Source of the DNA: Paracoccus tegillarcae
Lineage (GTDB): Bacteria > Pseudomonadota > Alphaproteobacteria > Rhodobacterales > Rhodobacteraceae
NCBI RefSeq assembly: GCF_002847305.1
Contig: NZ_CP025408.1
Location: 1 to 64,000 of the forward strand
Reading direction: 5' to 3'
Length of the DNA: 64,000 nucleotides
Part shown: positions 42,859-51,758 of the stretch, piece after piece
Layout of the letters: the number at the start of each line of letters is the position of its first letter
How positions within the stretch are numbered: position 1 is the stretch's first letter
Translations under genes and position numbers: made by a program
Notes under the pieces: generated by a model
The model's input: the letters and a program-made list of their open reading frames with translations, nothing else
What the model was told of the DNA's origin: nothing
Databases searched by the model: none

Positions 42859-45285
42859 TCAATCTTCGGTATTTTTTCCGCCGCGCTCATGAACATAGAT
42901 CCCAGGTGCGGGCCCATACCCCTGCCCGGGATCACGCGCCGCGGTCTTTTCACCCGATCTTTCGGACAGCCAACCATCCCAAAGCGGCCACCAGCTGCCC
43001 TGCGTAAAGCCGGCGCTGTCCTTCCACGCCTGAAATCCGTTCTCGAAATCGCTGCCACCGCTGTAGTGGCCGTATTTCTTCTTGGAGGGCGGATTGACGA
43101 TGCCGGCGATATGACCCGATTCGGACAGGATGAACCTTTTGTCCTCGCTGCCCATCAGCGACACGCCGCGCCAGCAATCCTTCCAGGGTGCGATATGGTC
43201 GGTCTCGCAGGCAATCGAGCAGAGCGGCAGCGAGATATCGGACAGCTGCACCTTTTGCCCCAGCACTTCGAACCCGTCGGTGGCAAAGGCGTTCTTCTGG
43301 CAAAGGCCCCGCAGATATTCGATCGTCATCCTTGCCGGCAGGTTGGTGCTGTCGCCATTCCAGTAAAGCAGATCAAACGCGGGCGGCGTCTCGCCCATCA
43401 TATAGCTGCGGATGGCCGGACCCCAGACGAGGTCATTGGCACGCAGAAAGCTCATGGTGCGCGACATGACCTGCGATTTCAGAATACCGTCGCGCTGGAC
43501 TTCGGCCTCGATCCCGTCGACGAAATCATCCTGCAGAAATGTCGTGAACTCTCCCTGATCCGAGAAATCTGTCAGCGTGGTAAAGAACGTCGCGCTGTTG
43601 ATGCGGGTGTCGCCCTTTTGCGCCATCAGGGCCAGCGTCAGTGACAGCGTTGTCCCGGCGATGCAGTACCCAACCGCGTTCACCTTTTCCTGTTCGGTCA
43701 GCGTCAGGACGGTCTCGATCGCGTCAAGATAGGCGGCGACATAGTGGTCCATGCCGACATCGGCGTAATTGATGTCGGGGTTCTTCCAGGACACGACGAA
43801 CAGCGTGTAGCCCTGCTCGACCAGCCAGCTGATCATGCTGTTTTGCGGCTTCAGATCGAGGATATAGAACTTGTTGATCCAGGGCGGAAAGATGATCAGC
43901 GGCATCTCGTGGACCTGATCCGTCGTTGGCTTGTACTGGATCATCTCGTACAACGGCGTGCGGTGAACGACTGTCCCTTCCGACGTGCCGATATTCTCGC
44001 CCACGGTAAAGGCGTCGCGGTCGGCCAGTGTCACCAGCATCTCACCGCCGTTCAATTCGACGTCGCGCACGAGGTTCTCGAGCCCCTTGACCAGGCTCTC
44101 GCCCTCGGTCTGCAGCGCCTTTTCCAGCGCATCCGGATTGGTCGCCAGGAAATTCGTCGGTGCCATCATGTCGATGATCTGCGACGTCAGCCAGTTCAGC
44201 CGGTGACGCGCAGTCTCGTCCGTCAGGTCCAAATCGGCGGTTGCCGCAGACATGGCCTGGGAATTTATCTCGTATTGCCGGCGCACGTAGCTGAAAAAGG
44301 GATGACTGCGCCATAGCGGGTTGCTGAAGCGCTTGTCCTTGGGGCCGTCCTCTTCGTCCTCAGGCGCCGAGCCACGCACCAGGGCGGTCTGCGCACGGGC
44401 ATATTGCTTGAGCGTCTCGCCCCAGAAATTCACCTGCTGTTCGATGATCCGGGTGGGTCGCTCGGCAAGTGTTTTCATCCAGGCGCCGGCCGTGGTCATG
44501 TAAAGGTCCGGTCCGGGCATCTCGACGGCGGGATTGGGCGCATCGCGGCCCGCCAACGCCCTGACAAGGCGTTGTTGCAGCAGTTCGATCCGCTCAAGAT
44601 TCTCGGTCATGGCCTGCGCGGTCACCATACCCGATCCGCTCGGCAGCAGTCCTGCGAAAGCGGCCTCGATTGCGTCAGCACCCTGATTCTGCTGGGTCTT
44701 GCTGCCGCTGTCGGGCTTCGGGGCTTTGGCCTGCGGCGAGGATGCGGGCGTCGCCGCGCTGTCGCTGGCGCGGGTCGAGGCGACATCTGCGATCGGTGCT
44801 TCGGGCTTGGTCGGCGCCGCGGGCTTGGCGGCAGGTTTGCGTGCGGATGTGCCGGAGGATTTTTTCGCCGCAGGTTGTTTTGCGGCCGTTTTGGAAGGGG
44901 CCCTGGTCTTGGCCGCAGCCTTGGTTGAAGCCTTGGCAGTAGATTTCGCAGCCGGTTTTTGCGTTGTGGGCTTGGCCGCAGCCGCTTTGGCCGGTGATTT
45001 TGCCGCAGGCTTTCTGGCTGATGTTCGCGAAGATGTCGGTTTTGCTGTGCTTCGGCTTTTGGGCCTGGTCGCTTTCGCATCCGCGCTGCCCTTTGCGGCG
45101 GTCGCGGTCTTTGCTTCCGTGGCTTTCGCCTCGGTGCCAGCAGCCTTTGCCGCACTGCGGCGTTTTGTGGGTTTTTCGGCCGTTTCAGACTGTTTTGCCT
45201 TACCCTCCAAAGGCTTTTCGGATGTCGCATTCGTGCCGCGCCGCCGCGACGCATTACCTTTGGAACCGTCAGCCTTGCTTGCCAT
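42859..45285 (-). CDS. phaC: Class I PHA synthase PhaC with a histone-H1-like N-terminal extension
   Basis: 808 residues; class I synthases are usually ~590-620. Residues 1-200 are Lys/Ala/Pro/Ser/Thr-rich, with repeated KPAAK units (RKPAAKSPAK, QKPAAKSTAK, RKPAAKPAAP), like eukaryotic H1 or AlgP tails. The synthase follows: PLWRSHPFFSYVRRQYEINS (N-terminal domain), IIFPPWINKFYILDLKPQNS, and the lipase-like box GYCIAGT with nucleophile Cys541. Asp696 (TDHIAPW) and His725 (SGHIAG) complete the triad. ATG 45285 has a strong GGGGGGAG site 9 bp upstream, so the long form is probably real; Met220 is the alternative start. Polymerises 3-hydroxybutyryl-CoA on granules. Divergent from phaZ. Confidence 0.95.
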   Translation of the reverse strand: MASKADGSKGNASRRRGTNATSEKPLEGKAKQSETAEKPTKRRSAAKAAGTEAKATEAKTATAAKGSADAKATRPKSRSTAKPTSSRTSARKPAAKSPAKAAAAKPTTQKPAAKSTAKASTKAAAKTRAPSKTAAKQPAAKKSSGTSARKPAAKPAAPTKPEAPIADVASTRASDSAATPASSPQAKAPKPDSGSKTQQNQGADAIEAAFAGLLPSGSGMVTAQAMTENLERIELLQQRLVRALAGRDAPNPAVEMPGPDLYMTTAGAWMKTLAERPTRIIEQQVNFWGETLKQYARAQTALVRGSAPEDEEDGPKDKRFSNPLWRSHPFFSYVRRQYEINSQAMSAATADLDLTDETARHRLNWLTSQIIDMMAPTNFLATNPDALEKALQTEGESLVKGLENLVRDVELNGGEMLVTLADRDAFTVGENIGTSEGTVVHRTPLYEMIQYKPTTDQVHEMPLIIFPPWINKFYILDLKPQNSMISWLVEQGYTLFVVSWKNPDINYADVGMDHYVAAYLDAIETVLTLTEQEKVNAVGYCIAGTTLSLTLALMAQKGDTRINSATFFTTLTDFSDQGEFTTFLQDDFVDGIEAEVQRDGILKSQVMSRTMSFLRANDLVWGPAIRSYMMGETPPAFDLLYWNGDSTNLPARMTIEYLRGLCQKNAFATDGFEVLGQKVQLSDISLPLCSIACETDHIAPWKDCWRGVSLMGSEDKRFILSESGHIAGIVNPPSKKKYGHYSGGSDFENGFQAWKDSAGFTQGSWWPLWDGWLSERSGEKTAARDPGQGYGPAPGIYVHERGGKNTED

Positions 45286-45416
45286 AAGCGAAACTCCCCC
45301 CTAACTATAACCACGATCATATGCGCAGAGCGCAGGGGCCGTAAAGGCGGGTTTCATTCGCAGGCTCGCCGCGAAACCCCAGCAAATTCCGCTCTGCGGC
45401 GAAGAAAGGGACCGCT

Positions 45417-46763
45417 GTGGCAGCAAGGGGTATAAAGGGAATCGTCTCCTACGACGCGATGGAAACGATTCGGAATACCAATGAATGGATCGGCGCGACA
45501 ACCCGTGCCTTTTCCTCTTACCCGGCCTTTGCGATGGTGCCGAACCCGATGTTCCGGGTGCTCAGTGCCTGGGGCAGCGTCGTCGAACGAAGTTTTTCAC
45601 GCATGGTGGTCAAGCCGGATTGGGAAATCCCGCCGATCGCCGGCGAGGACGGGCAGGACCACATCGTCTATGTCGAACCTGAGCTGGAAAAGGATTTCGG
45701 CGATCTGGTTCGCTTTCGCGTCGCCCGCCGCAATCCAATGTCGCGCAAGGTCATGCTGGTCGCACCCATGTCGGGGCATTACGCAACCCTGCTGCGCTCA
45801 ACAGTGACATCGCTTTTGCCCGATTGCGACGTCTATGTCACCGATTGGCACAATGCCCGCGACATTCCGGTCAGCAAGGGCAAGTTCGATATCGAGGATT
45901 ACACCCGCTATCTGGTCGATTTCATGCGCCATCTGGGCCCGGACACCAATGTGATCGCGATTTGCCAACCAGCGCCGCTGGCATTGGCCGCGACCGCGAT
46001 TCTGGCCGCCGAAGATCCCAAGTCGCAGCCCCGCACGCTGACCCTGATCGGCGGTCCCGTCGATCCTGACGCGGCAGCGACCGAGGTGACGGATTTCGGC
46101 AACCGCATGACAATGGGACAGCTGGAACATCTGGCGATCCAGTCGGTCGGCTTCAAATATGCTGGTGCCGGGCGGATGGTCTATCCGGGCCTTGCGCAGC
46201 TCAGCTCGTTCATCGCCATGAACGCCGAAACTCACGCCAAGGCGTTCGCCGACAAGGTTCTGGCGGATGCGCAGGGTACGGGCAGCGAAAGCGACCGGCA
46301 CAACCGCTTTTATGACGAATATCTCGCCGTCATGGACATGACCGCCGAATTCTACCTGTCCACGGTAGAGCGTATCTTCAAGAAGCTCGAGATCGCCCAG
46401 AACGCCTTTACCGTCGACGGCAAGGCAGTCGATATTGGCAATATCTCGGATGTGGCAATCATGACGGTCGAGGGCGGGGATGACGATATCTCGGCACCTG
46501 GCCAATGCGTTGCGGCGCTGGATTTGTGCACCGGTGTGCCCGATGCGAAAAAGACCCAGCATCTGGAACCCGATGCCGGACACTACGGCATCTTTGCCGG
46601 CAAAAGCTGGCGCCTGAATATTCGGCCTCTGGTTCTTGATTTCATTGATGAAAACATGGGCAGCACCCAACGACGCCGTCGGTCTGGCCCCGCGCCAGTC
46701 GATAGCGGAGAGCCCAACGGTGCCAAAACTGGCCCGAAAGATACCGGGAAAATGGCCGTCTGA
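45417..46763 (+). CDS. phaZ: Intracellular PHB depolymerase PhaZ
   Basis: 448-residue intracellular (type I) PHB depolymerase that mobilises granules. SYDAMETIRNTNEWIGATTR opens it, then MLVAPMSGHYATLLRSTVTS, YVTDWHNARDIP and IAICQPAPLALAATAILA, where Cys is the nucleophile in the PhaZ1-type lipase-like box. DAGHYGIFAG supplies the His. GTG 45417 follows AAAGGGA and is chosen; an ATG at 45459 is the alternative. The last ~35 residues are Arg/Pro/Gly-rich and disordered. The phaC-phaZ divergent promoter region is ~130 bp and contains a TGCGC-AGA-GCGCA dyad. A strong terminator follows at 46799. Confidence 0.94.
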   Translation: MAARGIKGIVSYDAMETIRNTNEWIGATTRAFSSYPAFAMVPNPMFRVLSAWGSVVERSFSRMVVKPDWEIPPIAGEDGQDHIVYVEPELEKDFGDLVRFRVARRNPMSRKVMLVAPMSGHYATLLRSTVTSLLPDCDVYVTDWHNARDIPVSKGKFDIEDYTRYLVDFMRHLGPDTNVIAICQPAPLALAATAILAAEDPKSQPRTLTLIGGPVDPDAAATEVTDFGNRMTMGQLEHLAIQSVGFKYAGAGRMVYPGLAQLSSFIAMNAETHAKAFADKVLADAQGTGSESDRHNRFYDEYLAVMDMTAEFYLSTVERIFKKLEIAQNAFTVDGKAVDIGNISDVAIMTVEGGDDDISAPGQCVAALDLCTGVPDAKKTQHLEPDAGHYGIFAGKSWRLNIRPLVLDFIDENMGSTQRRRRSGPAPVDSGEPNGAKTGPKDTGKMAV

Positions 46764-46798
46764 TACCGGTACAGACGCGCCTCTTAGCCAAAGTCCTG

Positions 46799-46829
46799 AT
46801 CGGGGCGGGAACCTTTCCCGCCCCGATTT
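46799..46829 (+). terminator. phaZ terminator
   Basis: Long GC-rich hairpin ATCGGGGCGGGAA / TTCCCGCCCCGAT (46799-46811 and 46815-46827) with a three-base loop and a short T run, 35 bp after the phaZ stop. Confidence 0.8.
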
Positions 46830-46884
46830 GCGTTTGTGCCCAATACCGCACGATCACGATGCGGCTTGCCGAAAGGACCAACAG

Positions 46885-47358
46885 ATGGCTGACGAACGCG
46901 AGACATTCTGGAACAAGCTGGGCGACATCAACGCGGGCATGCTGGGCCTGAGCGATGATCAGCGCTTTATGCCGATGTCGCATTACCCGGACCCCGATGC
47001 ATCTGCGCTGTGGTTTATATCCGCGCGCGGCACTGATCTGGTTCAATCGCTTGGCAATGGACCACAGGCTGGTCTGCATATGGTCAGCGACGGTGGCGAG
47101 GGGCTATATGCCTGCATTCGCGGCCGGCTGTCTCTGTCCGACGACGACGCCAAGCTGGAAGAGCTGTGGAACGCCATTGCTTCCAGCTGGTTCGAAGACG
47201 GCCTGAAGGATCCTGATATCCAACTGGTGCGCTTTGACATGGAAAGCGCCGAATATTGGGTGACCGGCGGGTCAATGTCCTTCCTGTACCAGATCGCCAA
47301 ATCAAAGGTTTCCGGCGAAAAGCCCGATCTTGGCGACCATGGCAGCCTGACATTCTGA
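46885..47358 (+). CDS. Pyridoxamine-phosphate-oxidase-like general stress protein
   Basis: 157-residue split-barrel flavin-binding-like protein of the general stress 26 type. ETFWNKLGDINAGMLGL, MSHYPDPDASALWFISARGT, GLHMVSDGGEGLYACIRGRL and WNAIASSWFEDGLKDPDIQL, then VRFDMESAEYWVTGGSMSFL match the family. Real ligand (FMN, F420 or haem) and reaction are unknown. ATG 46885 follows GAAAGGACC. It stands alone between the phaZ terminator and a convergent hydrolase gene. Confidence 0.88.
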   Translation: MADERETFWNKLGDINAGMLGLSDDQRFMPMSHYPDPDASALWFISARGTDLVQSLGNGPQAGLHMVSDGGEGLYACIRGRLSLSDDDAKLEELWNAIASSWFEDGLKDPDIQLVRFDMESAEYWVTGGSMSFLYQIAKSKVSGEKPDLGDHGSLTF

Positions 47359-47369
47359 CGCTTTGGGTT

Positions 47370-48332
47370 TTACCGGACGGTCTGGCCGATCCAGTCACCG
47401 ATGATCCTGATCACATCGGGCGTCAGGCCCGGCGACAGGATTTCGCCCGCAATGACGTGATGTGACGGGTCATCATCGGGTCCGGGCTGGACCGTCTCCA
47501 CCGATACCGGGCCGCCCCAGCCGCCGGATACGGTGCGGGCGGCGGCGGGGTCGATGACGGTATCGGTCTCGGCCCAGATGAACAGCGCGGGTTGCCGGGC
47601 CTGCGCATAATGCCCCTTGACCGAATGGCCGACCAAAGCCGCCATTGGCAGGGTCGCCACCGTGGGATAGCAGGTGGTCCAGGCTGCCTGATGCTCTGCG
47701 TTCAAGGGCTCAAAGCAGCGGGTCCGACCCGCGATCAACGGCACCCACCAGCGCGCCAAAGGCCAGCGCAACATCCCCGCCGCAGGATTCTGCAGCCCGA
47801 AATTGGGCGAGATCATCGCAACAGCGTCGATCCCCCGCCCCAGCACCGGATCACGCGCCGCCTCTGCCGCAAGCGTTGCACCGGTCGAGGTTCCGATAAC
47901 GATCAGCCGCTTGCCCAGCCTTTGACCAATGGCGACCGCCTCGGACGTGTCGCGCCACCAGTCCGCGACGCTGGCCTGCGCCATCGCTTGCCCGCCCAGA
48001 CCATGCCCCGTCAGCCGCGCCACATACAGATTGGCGCCAAAGGCCGTGGCCAGCTGCTCTGGCACGGGCCGCAACTCGGCCGGCGAGGCAGAGAAACCGT
48101 GCAGATAAACGATCGCCAGATCGGTCTGTTGCCCCGCCTGCCCCGCCCAGTCGATCCGGGCCGCCAGATCGGGCGCAATCCCGGCCTCGCGGGTGGTCAG
48201 CCAGGCGTCAAGATCCTCTGGCAAATCATCGATCCGCACCGGCAACAGACGCGCCTCTTCACGCGGCGCAAACAGCCAGACAACCAGCGCCGCTATCACC
48301 GAAAGCAGCAGGATCGCCGGCAGAACCCGCAT
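47370..48332 (-). CDS. Membrane-anchored alpha/beta hydrolase
   Basis: 320-residue serine hydrolase with an N-terminal anchor (PAILLLSVIAALVVWLFAP), probably facing the periplasm. LAIVYLHGFSASPAELRPVP holds the oxyanion loop (HGFSAS), LIVIGTSTGATLAAEAARDP the nucleophile Ser in G-T-S-T-G, FIWAETDTVIDP the Asp and DDDPSHHVIAGEI the His. Substrate unknown; an esterase or lipase role is possible. A second hydrolase gene is 12 bp upstream on the same strand, so the two form a small operon. Confidence 0.87.
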   Translation of the reverse strand: MRVLPAILLLSVIAALVVWLFAPREEARLLPVRIDDLPEDLDAWLTTREAGIAPDLAARIDWAGQAGQQTDLAIVYLHGFSASPAELRPVPEQLATAFGANLYVARLTGHGLGGQAMAQASVADWWRDTSEAVAIGQRLGKRLIVIGTSTGATLAAEAARDPVLGRGIDAVAMISPNFGLQNPAAGMLRWPLARWWVPLIAGRTRCFEPLNAEHQAAWTTCYPTVATLPMAALVGHSVKGHYAQARQPALFIWAETDTVIDPAAARTVSGGWGGPVSVETVQPGPDDDPSHHVIAGEILSPGLTPDVIRIIGDWIGQTVR

Positions 48333-48344
48333 CAGCGCAGGCCC

Positions 48345-49088
48345 TCAGGCATCACCCAGCACCTCGGTCACCGCCCTGACCGTCAGCGCCAGACATTCGG
48401 GCGAGGAAAAGCGGTGATCTGCCCCCTTGACCAAGGTCAGCCTCAGGTCATTGCCCGTCGCGTGCTCCAGCAGCCGCAACGCCCAGTTCATCGGCACGTC
48501 TTCATCAGCGGTGCCTTGCAGGAAGCGCGTCGGAAAGGGCAGCGGCAAGCTGTCGCGCAAGACAAGATTGCCCCGCCCATCCTCGATCAGACGGCGGGTT
48601 ATGACATAGGGTTCGTCGCTGTATTCACTGGGCAGTTCTATCCGGCCATCGCCCATCACCGTGTCGCGCTGCGCCTGCGTGAAACCGGCCCAATAACCGT
48701 CCTCTGTGAAATCTGGGGCGGCGGCGATGGTGACCAAACCCGCCAGCCGCTCAGGCATGTCGCGCGCCACCAACAGGCTGATCCAGCCGCCCATGGACGA
48801 GCCAACCAGCACCTGTGGACCATCGGTTAGTGCGCTGATGGCCTGCGTCGCGTCGTTGAACCAGTCACCGATACTGCCCGCTTCGAAATCACCGCTGCTT
48901 TGGCCGTGCCCGGAATAGTCAAAGCGCAAAAAGGCCCTGCCCTGTTCCTTGGCCCAATCGCGCAGGAACAATGCCTTGGTGCCCGCCATGTCCGATTTGA
49001 ATCCGCCCAGAAAGACAATCCCGGGCCCCTTGCCCGGCACCCGTTCATAGGCGATGCGGCGCCCCTGCTTTGTCTCCAGAAAGTCCAT
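48345..49088 (-). CDS. Alpha/beta hydrolase, ABHD10/thioesterase-like
   Basis: 247-residue cytosolic serine hydrolase. PGIVFLGGFKSDMAGTKALF is the oxyanion-loop strand, FLRFDYSGHGQSSGDF the family tyrosine-rich loop, QVLVGSSMGGWISLLVARDM the nucleophile in G-S-S-M-G, LQGTADEDVPMNWALRLLEH the Asp and VKGADHRFSS the His. This pattern resembles mammalian ABHD10-type acyl-protein thioesterases and their bacterial homologues. ATG 49088 (MDFLETK) is preferred to 49097. Confidence 0.87.
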   Translation of the reverse strand: MDFLETKQGRRIAYERVPGKGPGIVFLGGFKSDMAGTKALFLRDWAKEQGRAFLRFDYSGHGQSSGDFEAGSIGDWFNDATQAISALTDGPQVLVGSSMGGWISLLVARDMPERLAGLVTIAAAPDFTEDGYWAGFTQAQRDTVMGDGRIELPSEYSDEPYVITRRLIEDGRGNLVLRDSLPLPFPTRFLQGTADEDVPMNWALRLLEHATGNDLRLTLVKGADHRFSSPECLALTVRAVTEVLGDA

Positions 49089-49289
49089 CACCGCCAATCC
49101 TCCCTAACAGTCCTACGTCGATAACTGCATTGGGACGGCGCGTCAAAGCCAGCACCTGTGCCAGCCAACGCGCCCGCCGCTTTAGTCGATTGCATCGGTT
49201 GACTTCACCCAAGCACAGGCGCAAAAGCACCGCTGACATAACCCGCAATCGGGCGTTCCGTGGGCGCCAAACTGACGAGGAGGACAGCC

Positions 49290-51236
49290 ATGTCCCAGAT
49301 TTCCTTGACCTTTCCCGATGGCAATGCGCGCGATTATCCCGCCGGCGTGACGGCAGCCGAGGTCGCAGAAAGCATCGCCCCCAGCCTTGCCAAGCGCGCG
49401 ATTTCCGCCGCGCTGGACGGTCAGCATATCGACCTTGGCTGGCCGATCAACAACAGCGGCAGCATCGCCATCAACACGATGAAGGATGACGGCCCCGCGC
49501 TGGAACTGATCCGCCACGATTTTGCCCATGTCATGGCACGTGCCGTGCAGAAACTCTGGCCCGACACAAAGGTCACCATCGGCCCGGTGCGAGACTATGG
49601 CTGGTTTTACGATTTCGACCGCGCCGAGCCATTCACGCCCGAGGATCTTGGCGCCATCGAGGCCGAGATGAAACAGATCATCGCCGCCCGTGATCCGGTC
49701 CGCACCGAGGTCTGGGACCGCGACCGCGCCATCGCCTATTACAAAGAGCGCGGCGAGCCGTTCAAGGTCGAGTTGATCGACCGCATCCCGGGCGACGAGG
49801 ATCTGCGGATGTACTGGCATGGCGACTGGCAGGATCTGTGCCGCGGCCCGCATTTGCAGCACACGGGGCAGTTGCCCGCCGATGCGTTCAAGCTGACGCA
49901 TCTGGCCGGCGCCTATTGGCTGGGCGACAGCACGCGCCCGATGCTGCAGCGGATCTACGGCGTCGCCTTCAGGAACCGCGACGACCTCAAGGCGCATATG
50001 CACATGCTGGAAGAGGCCGCCAAACGCGACCACCGCAAGCTGGGCCGCGAAATGGACCTGTTCCACATGCAGGAAGAGGCGCCGGGGCAGATCTTCTGGC
50101 ACGCGAATGGCTGGAACATCTATGTCGCGTTGCAGGATTACATGCGCCGCCGCCAGCGCGCAGGCGGCTATATCGAAGTGAACACACCGCAGGTCGTCAG
50201 CCGCAAGCTGTGGGAAGACAGCGGTCACTGGGAGAACTATCAGGACCACATGTTCATCGTCGAAGTGGACGAGGAGCATGCCAAGACCAAGACGATCAAC
50301 GCGCTGAAGCCGATGAACTGCCCCTGTCATGTGCAGATCTTCAATGTCGGTCTGAAATCCTATCGCGACCTGCCGCTGCGCATGGCCGAGTTCGGATCAT
50401 GCAACCGCTATGAACCATCCGGCGCGCTACACGGCATCATGCGGGTTCGCGGCTTTACGCAGGATGACGCGCATATCTTTTGCACCGAAGATCAGATCGA
50501 GTCCGAGACGATCCGCTATATCGACTTCCTCTCCAGCGTCTATCGCGACCTGGGCTTCGAAGAATTCCGGGTCAAGTTCGCAACGCGCCCCGAGACGCGC
50601 GCCGGTTCCGATGAGATCTGGGACAAGGCCGAGGCTGCCCTGTTGTCAGCGACACGCGCCTCGGGCATCGAGCCCGAAATCAACCCCGGCGAGGGCGCGT
50701 TCTACGGCCCGAAACTGGAATTCGTGCTGACCGACGCCATCGGCCGCGATTGGCAGTGCGGCACGCATCAGGTTGATTTCGTTCTGCCCGAGCGGCTGGA
50801 CGCCTCTTATATTGGCGAAGACGGCGCCAAGCACCGCCCGGTGATGCTGCACCGCGCGACACTGGGATCGTTCGAACGCTTCATCGGCATCCTGATCGAA
50901 AGTTTCGCCGGCAAACTGCCCTTGTGGCTGGCCCCGCGACAGGTGGTCGTCGCCGCGATCGTGTCAGATGCAGACGACTATGTGCACGAGGTCGTTCGCG
51001 GCCTGCAAGCAGCAGGGATCCGGGCCGAGGCTGATACGCGGAACGAGAAAATCAACTACAAGGTGCGCGAGCATTCCGTAGCCAAGGTCCCGGTAATTCT
51101 TGCAATCGGAATGAAAGAGGTCGACAATCGCACTGTCTCGATGCGCCGGCTTGATAGTCAGGGCAGCCAGACGCTCGCATTAGATGAAGCTACGGCACAG
51201 CTTGCCCAAGAGGCAACTCCGCCCGATCTGCGCTGA
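49290..51236 (+). CDS. thrS: Threonyl-tRNA synthetase
   Basis: 648-residue class II synthetase that charges tRNA-Thr. The TGS domain ([20 protein letters not shown]) is followed by the editing domain with the [13 protein letters not shown]is motif and [10 protein letters not shown]. The catalytic core has [13 protein letters not shown] (zinc Cys), [20 protein letters not shown] (motif 2), DAHIFC and CGTHQVDF (zinc His pair), and [10 protein letters not shown] (motif 3). The anticodon domain ends VRREH-like [21 protein letters not shown] 49290 has a GAGGAGGA site. Length is normal, so essentially certain. Confidence 0.98.
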   Translation: MSQISLTFPDGNARDYPAGVTAAEVAESIAPSLAKRAISAALDGQHIDLGWPINNSGSIAINTMKDDGPALELIRHDFAHVMARAVQKLWPDTKVTIGPVRDYGWFYDFDRAEPFTPEDLGAIEAEMKQIIAARDPVRTEVWDRDRAIAYYKERGEPFKVELIDRIPGDEDLRMYWHGDWQDLCRGPHLQHTGQLPADAFKLTHLAGAYWLGDSTRPMLQRIYGVAFRNRDDLKAHMHMLEEAAKRDHRKLGREMDLFHMQEEAPGQIFWHANGWNIYVALQDYMRRRQRAGGYIEVNTPQVVSRKLWEDSGHWENYQDHMFIVEVDEEHAKTKTINALKPMNCPCHVQIFNVGLKSYRDLPLRMAEFGSCNRYEPSGALHGIMRVRGFTQDDAHIFCTEDQIESETIRYIDFLSSVYRDLGFEEFRVKFATRPETRAGSDEIWDKAEAALLSATRASGIEPEINPGEGAFYGPKLEFVLTDAIGRDWQCGTHQVDFVLPERLDASYIGEDGAKHRPVMLHRATLGSFERFIGILIESFAGKLPLWLAPRQVVVAAIVSDADDYVHEVVRGLQAAGIRAEADTRNEKINYKVREHSVAKVPVILAIGMKEVDNRTVSMRRLDSQGSQTLALDEATAQLAQEATPPDLR

Positions 51237-51446
51237 AAAGTGCCGATGTCATGAAATCTTCACGCCGCAGGGCATACTGCGGCGGGTTTCCTGCTTGCGT
51301 TTTATCACGATTCGTTCATCTTTTGATTGCGTGAGCAACTTTCTACCCTACCGCCTCCCGTCTCAGTGGGCAGCCGGACGACTGAAAGACTGGCTGCACG
51401 ACCCGCGGCAATCTCGCAGCGGGAATATTGGAAGGAGGGCACGGTA

Positions 51447-51653
51447 ATGGCTACCGGCACTGTTAAATGGTTCAACACGACCAAGGGATTTGGCTTCATT
51501 GCCCCCGATGATGGCGGCAACGACATTTTCGTCCATATCTCAGCGGTCGAGCGCGCCGGCCTCAAAGGCCTGCAGGACAACCAGAAGGTCAGCTATGAGC
51601 TGCAAGCAGGACGCGACGGCCGCAGCTCGGCCAGCGATCTGCAACTTCTCTGA
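51447..51653 (+). CDS. Cold shock protein (CspA family)
   Basis: 68-residue OB-fold RNA chaperone. [20 protein letters not shown] carries the RNP1 motif (K-G-F-G-F-I) and [14 protein letters not shown] the RNP2 motif (V-F-V-H-like). ATG 51447 has a very strong GGAAGGAGG site. The 210-bp upstream gap after thrS holds no gene; a long 5' leader of this kind is usual for cold shock mRNAs. A hairpin terminator follows at 51684. Confidence 0.96.
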   Translation: MATGTVKWFNTTKGFGFIAPDDGGNDIFVHISAVERAGLKGLQDNQKVSYELQAGRDGRSSASDLQLL

Positions 51654-51683
51654 CGCCCGCTCATTTGCGAGGTGCCAGATGTG

Positions 51684-51708
51684 CGGCCCGTTTGCGCGGG
51701 CCGTTTTT
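51684..51708 (+). terminator. Cold shock gene terminator
   Basis: Perfect 7-bp stem CGGCCCG / CGGGCCG (51684-51690 and 51697-51703) with five T, 31 bp after the stop codon. Confidence 0.9.
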
Positions 51709-51758
51709 CTTTGCCAATGTCGCGGCTGTCCTGATTATCGCGCCTTGGATCGTTCAAC

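Noticed and set aside
44622..45320. Open frames antisense to, and in other frames of, the PhaC N-terminal repeats
   Set aside because: Low-complexity GC-rich repeats keep all frames open. Only the PhaC frame joins to a catalytic domain and has a ribosome site.
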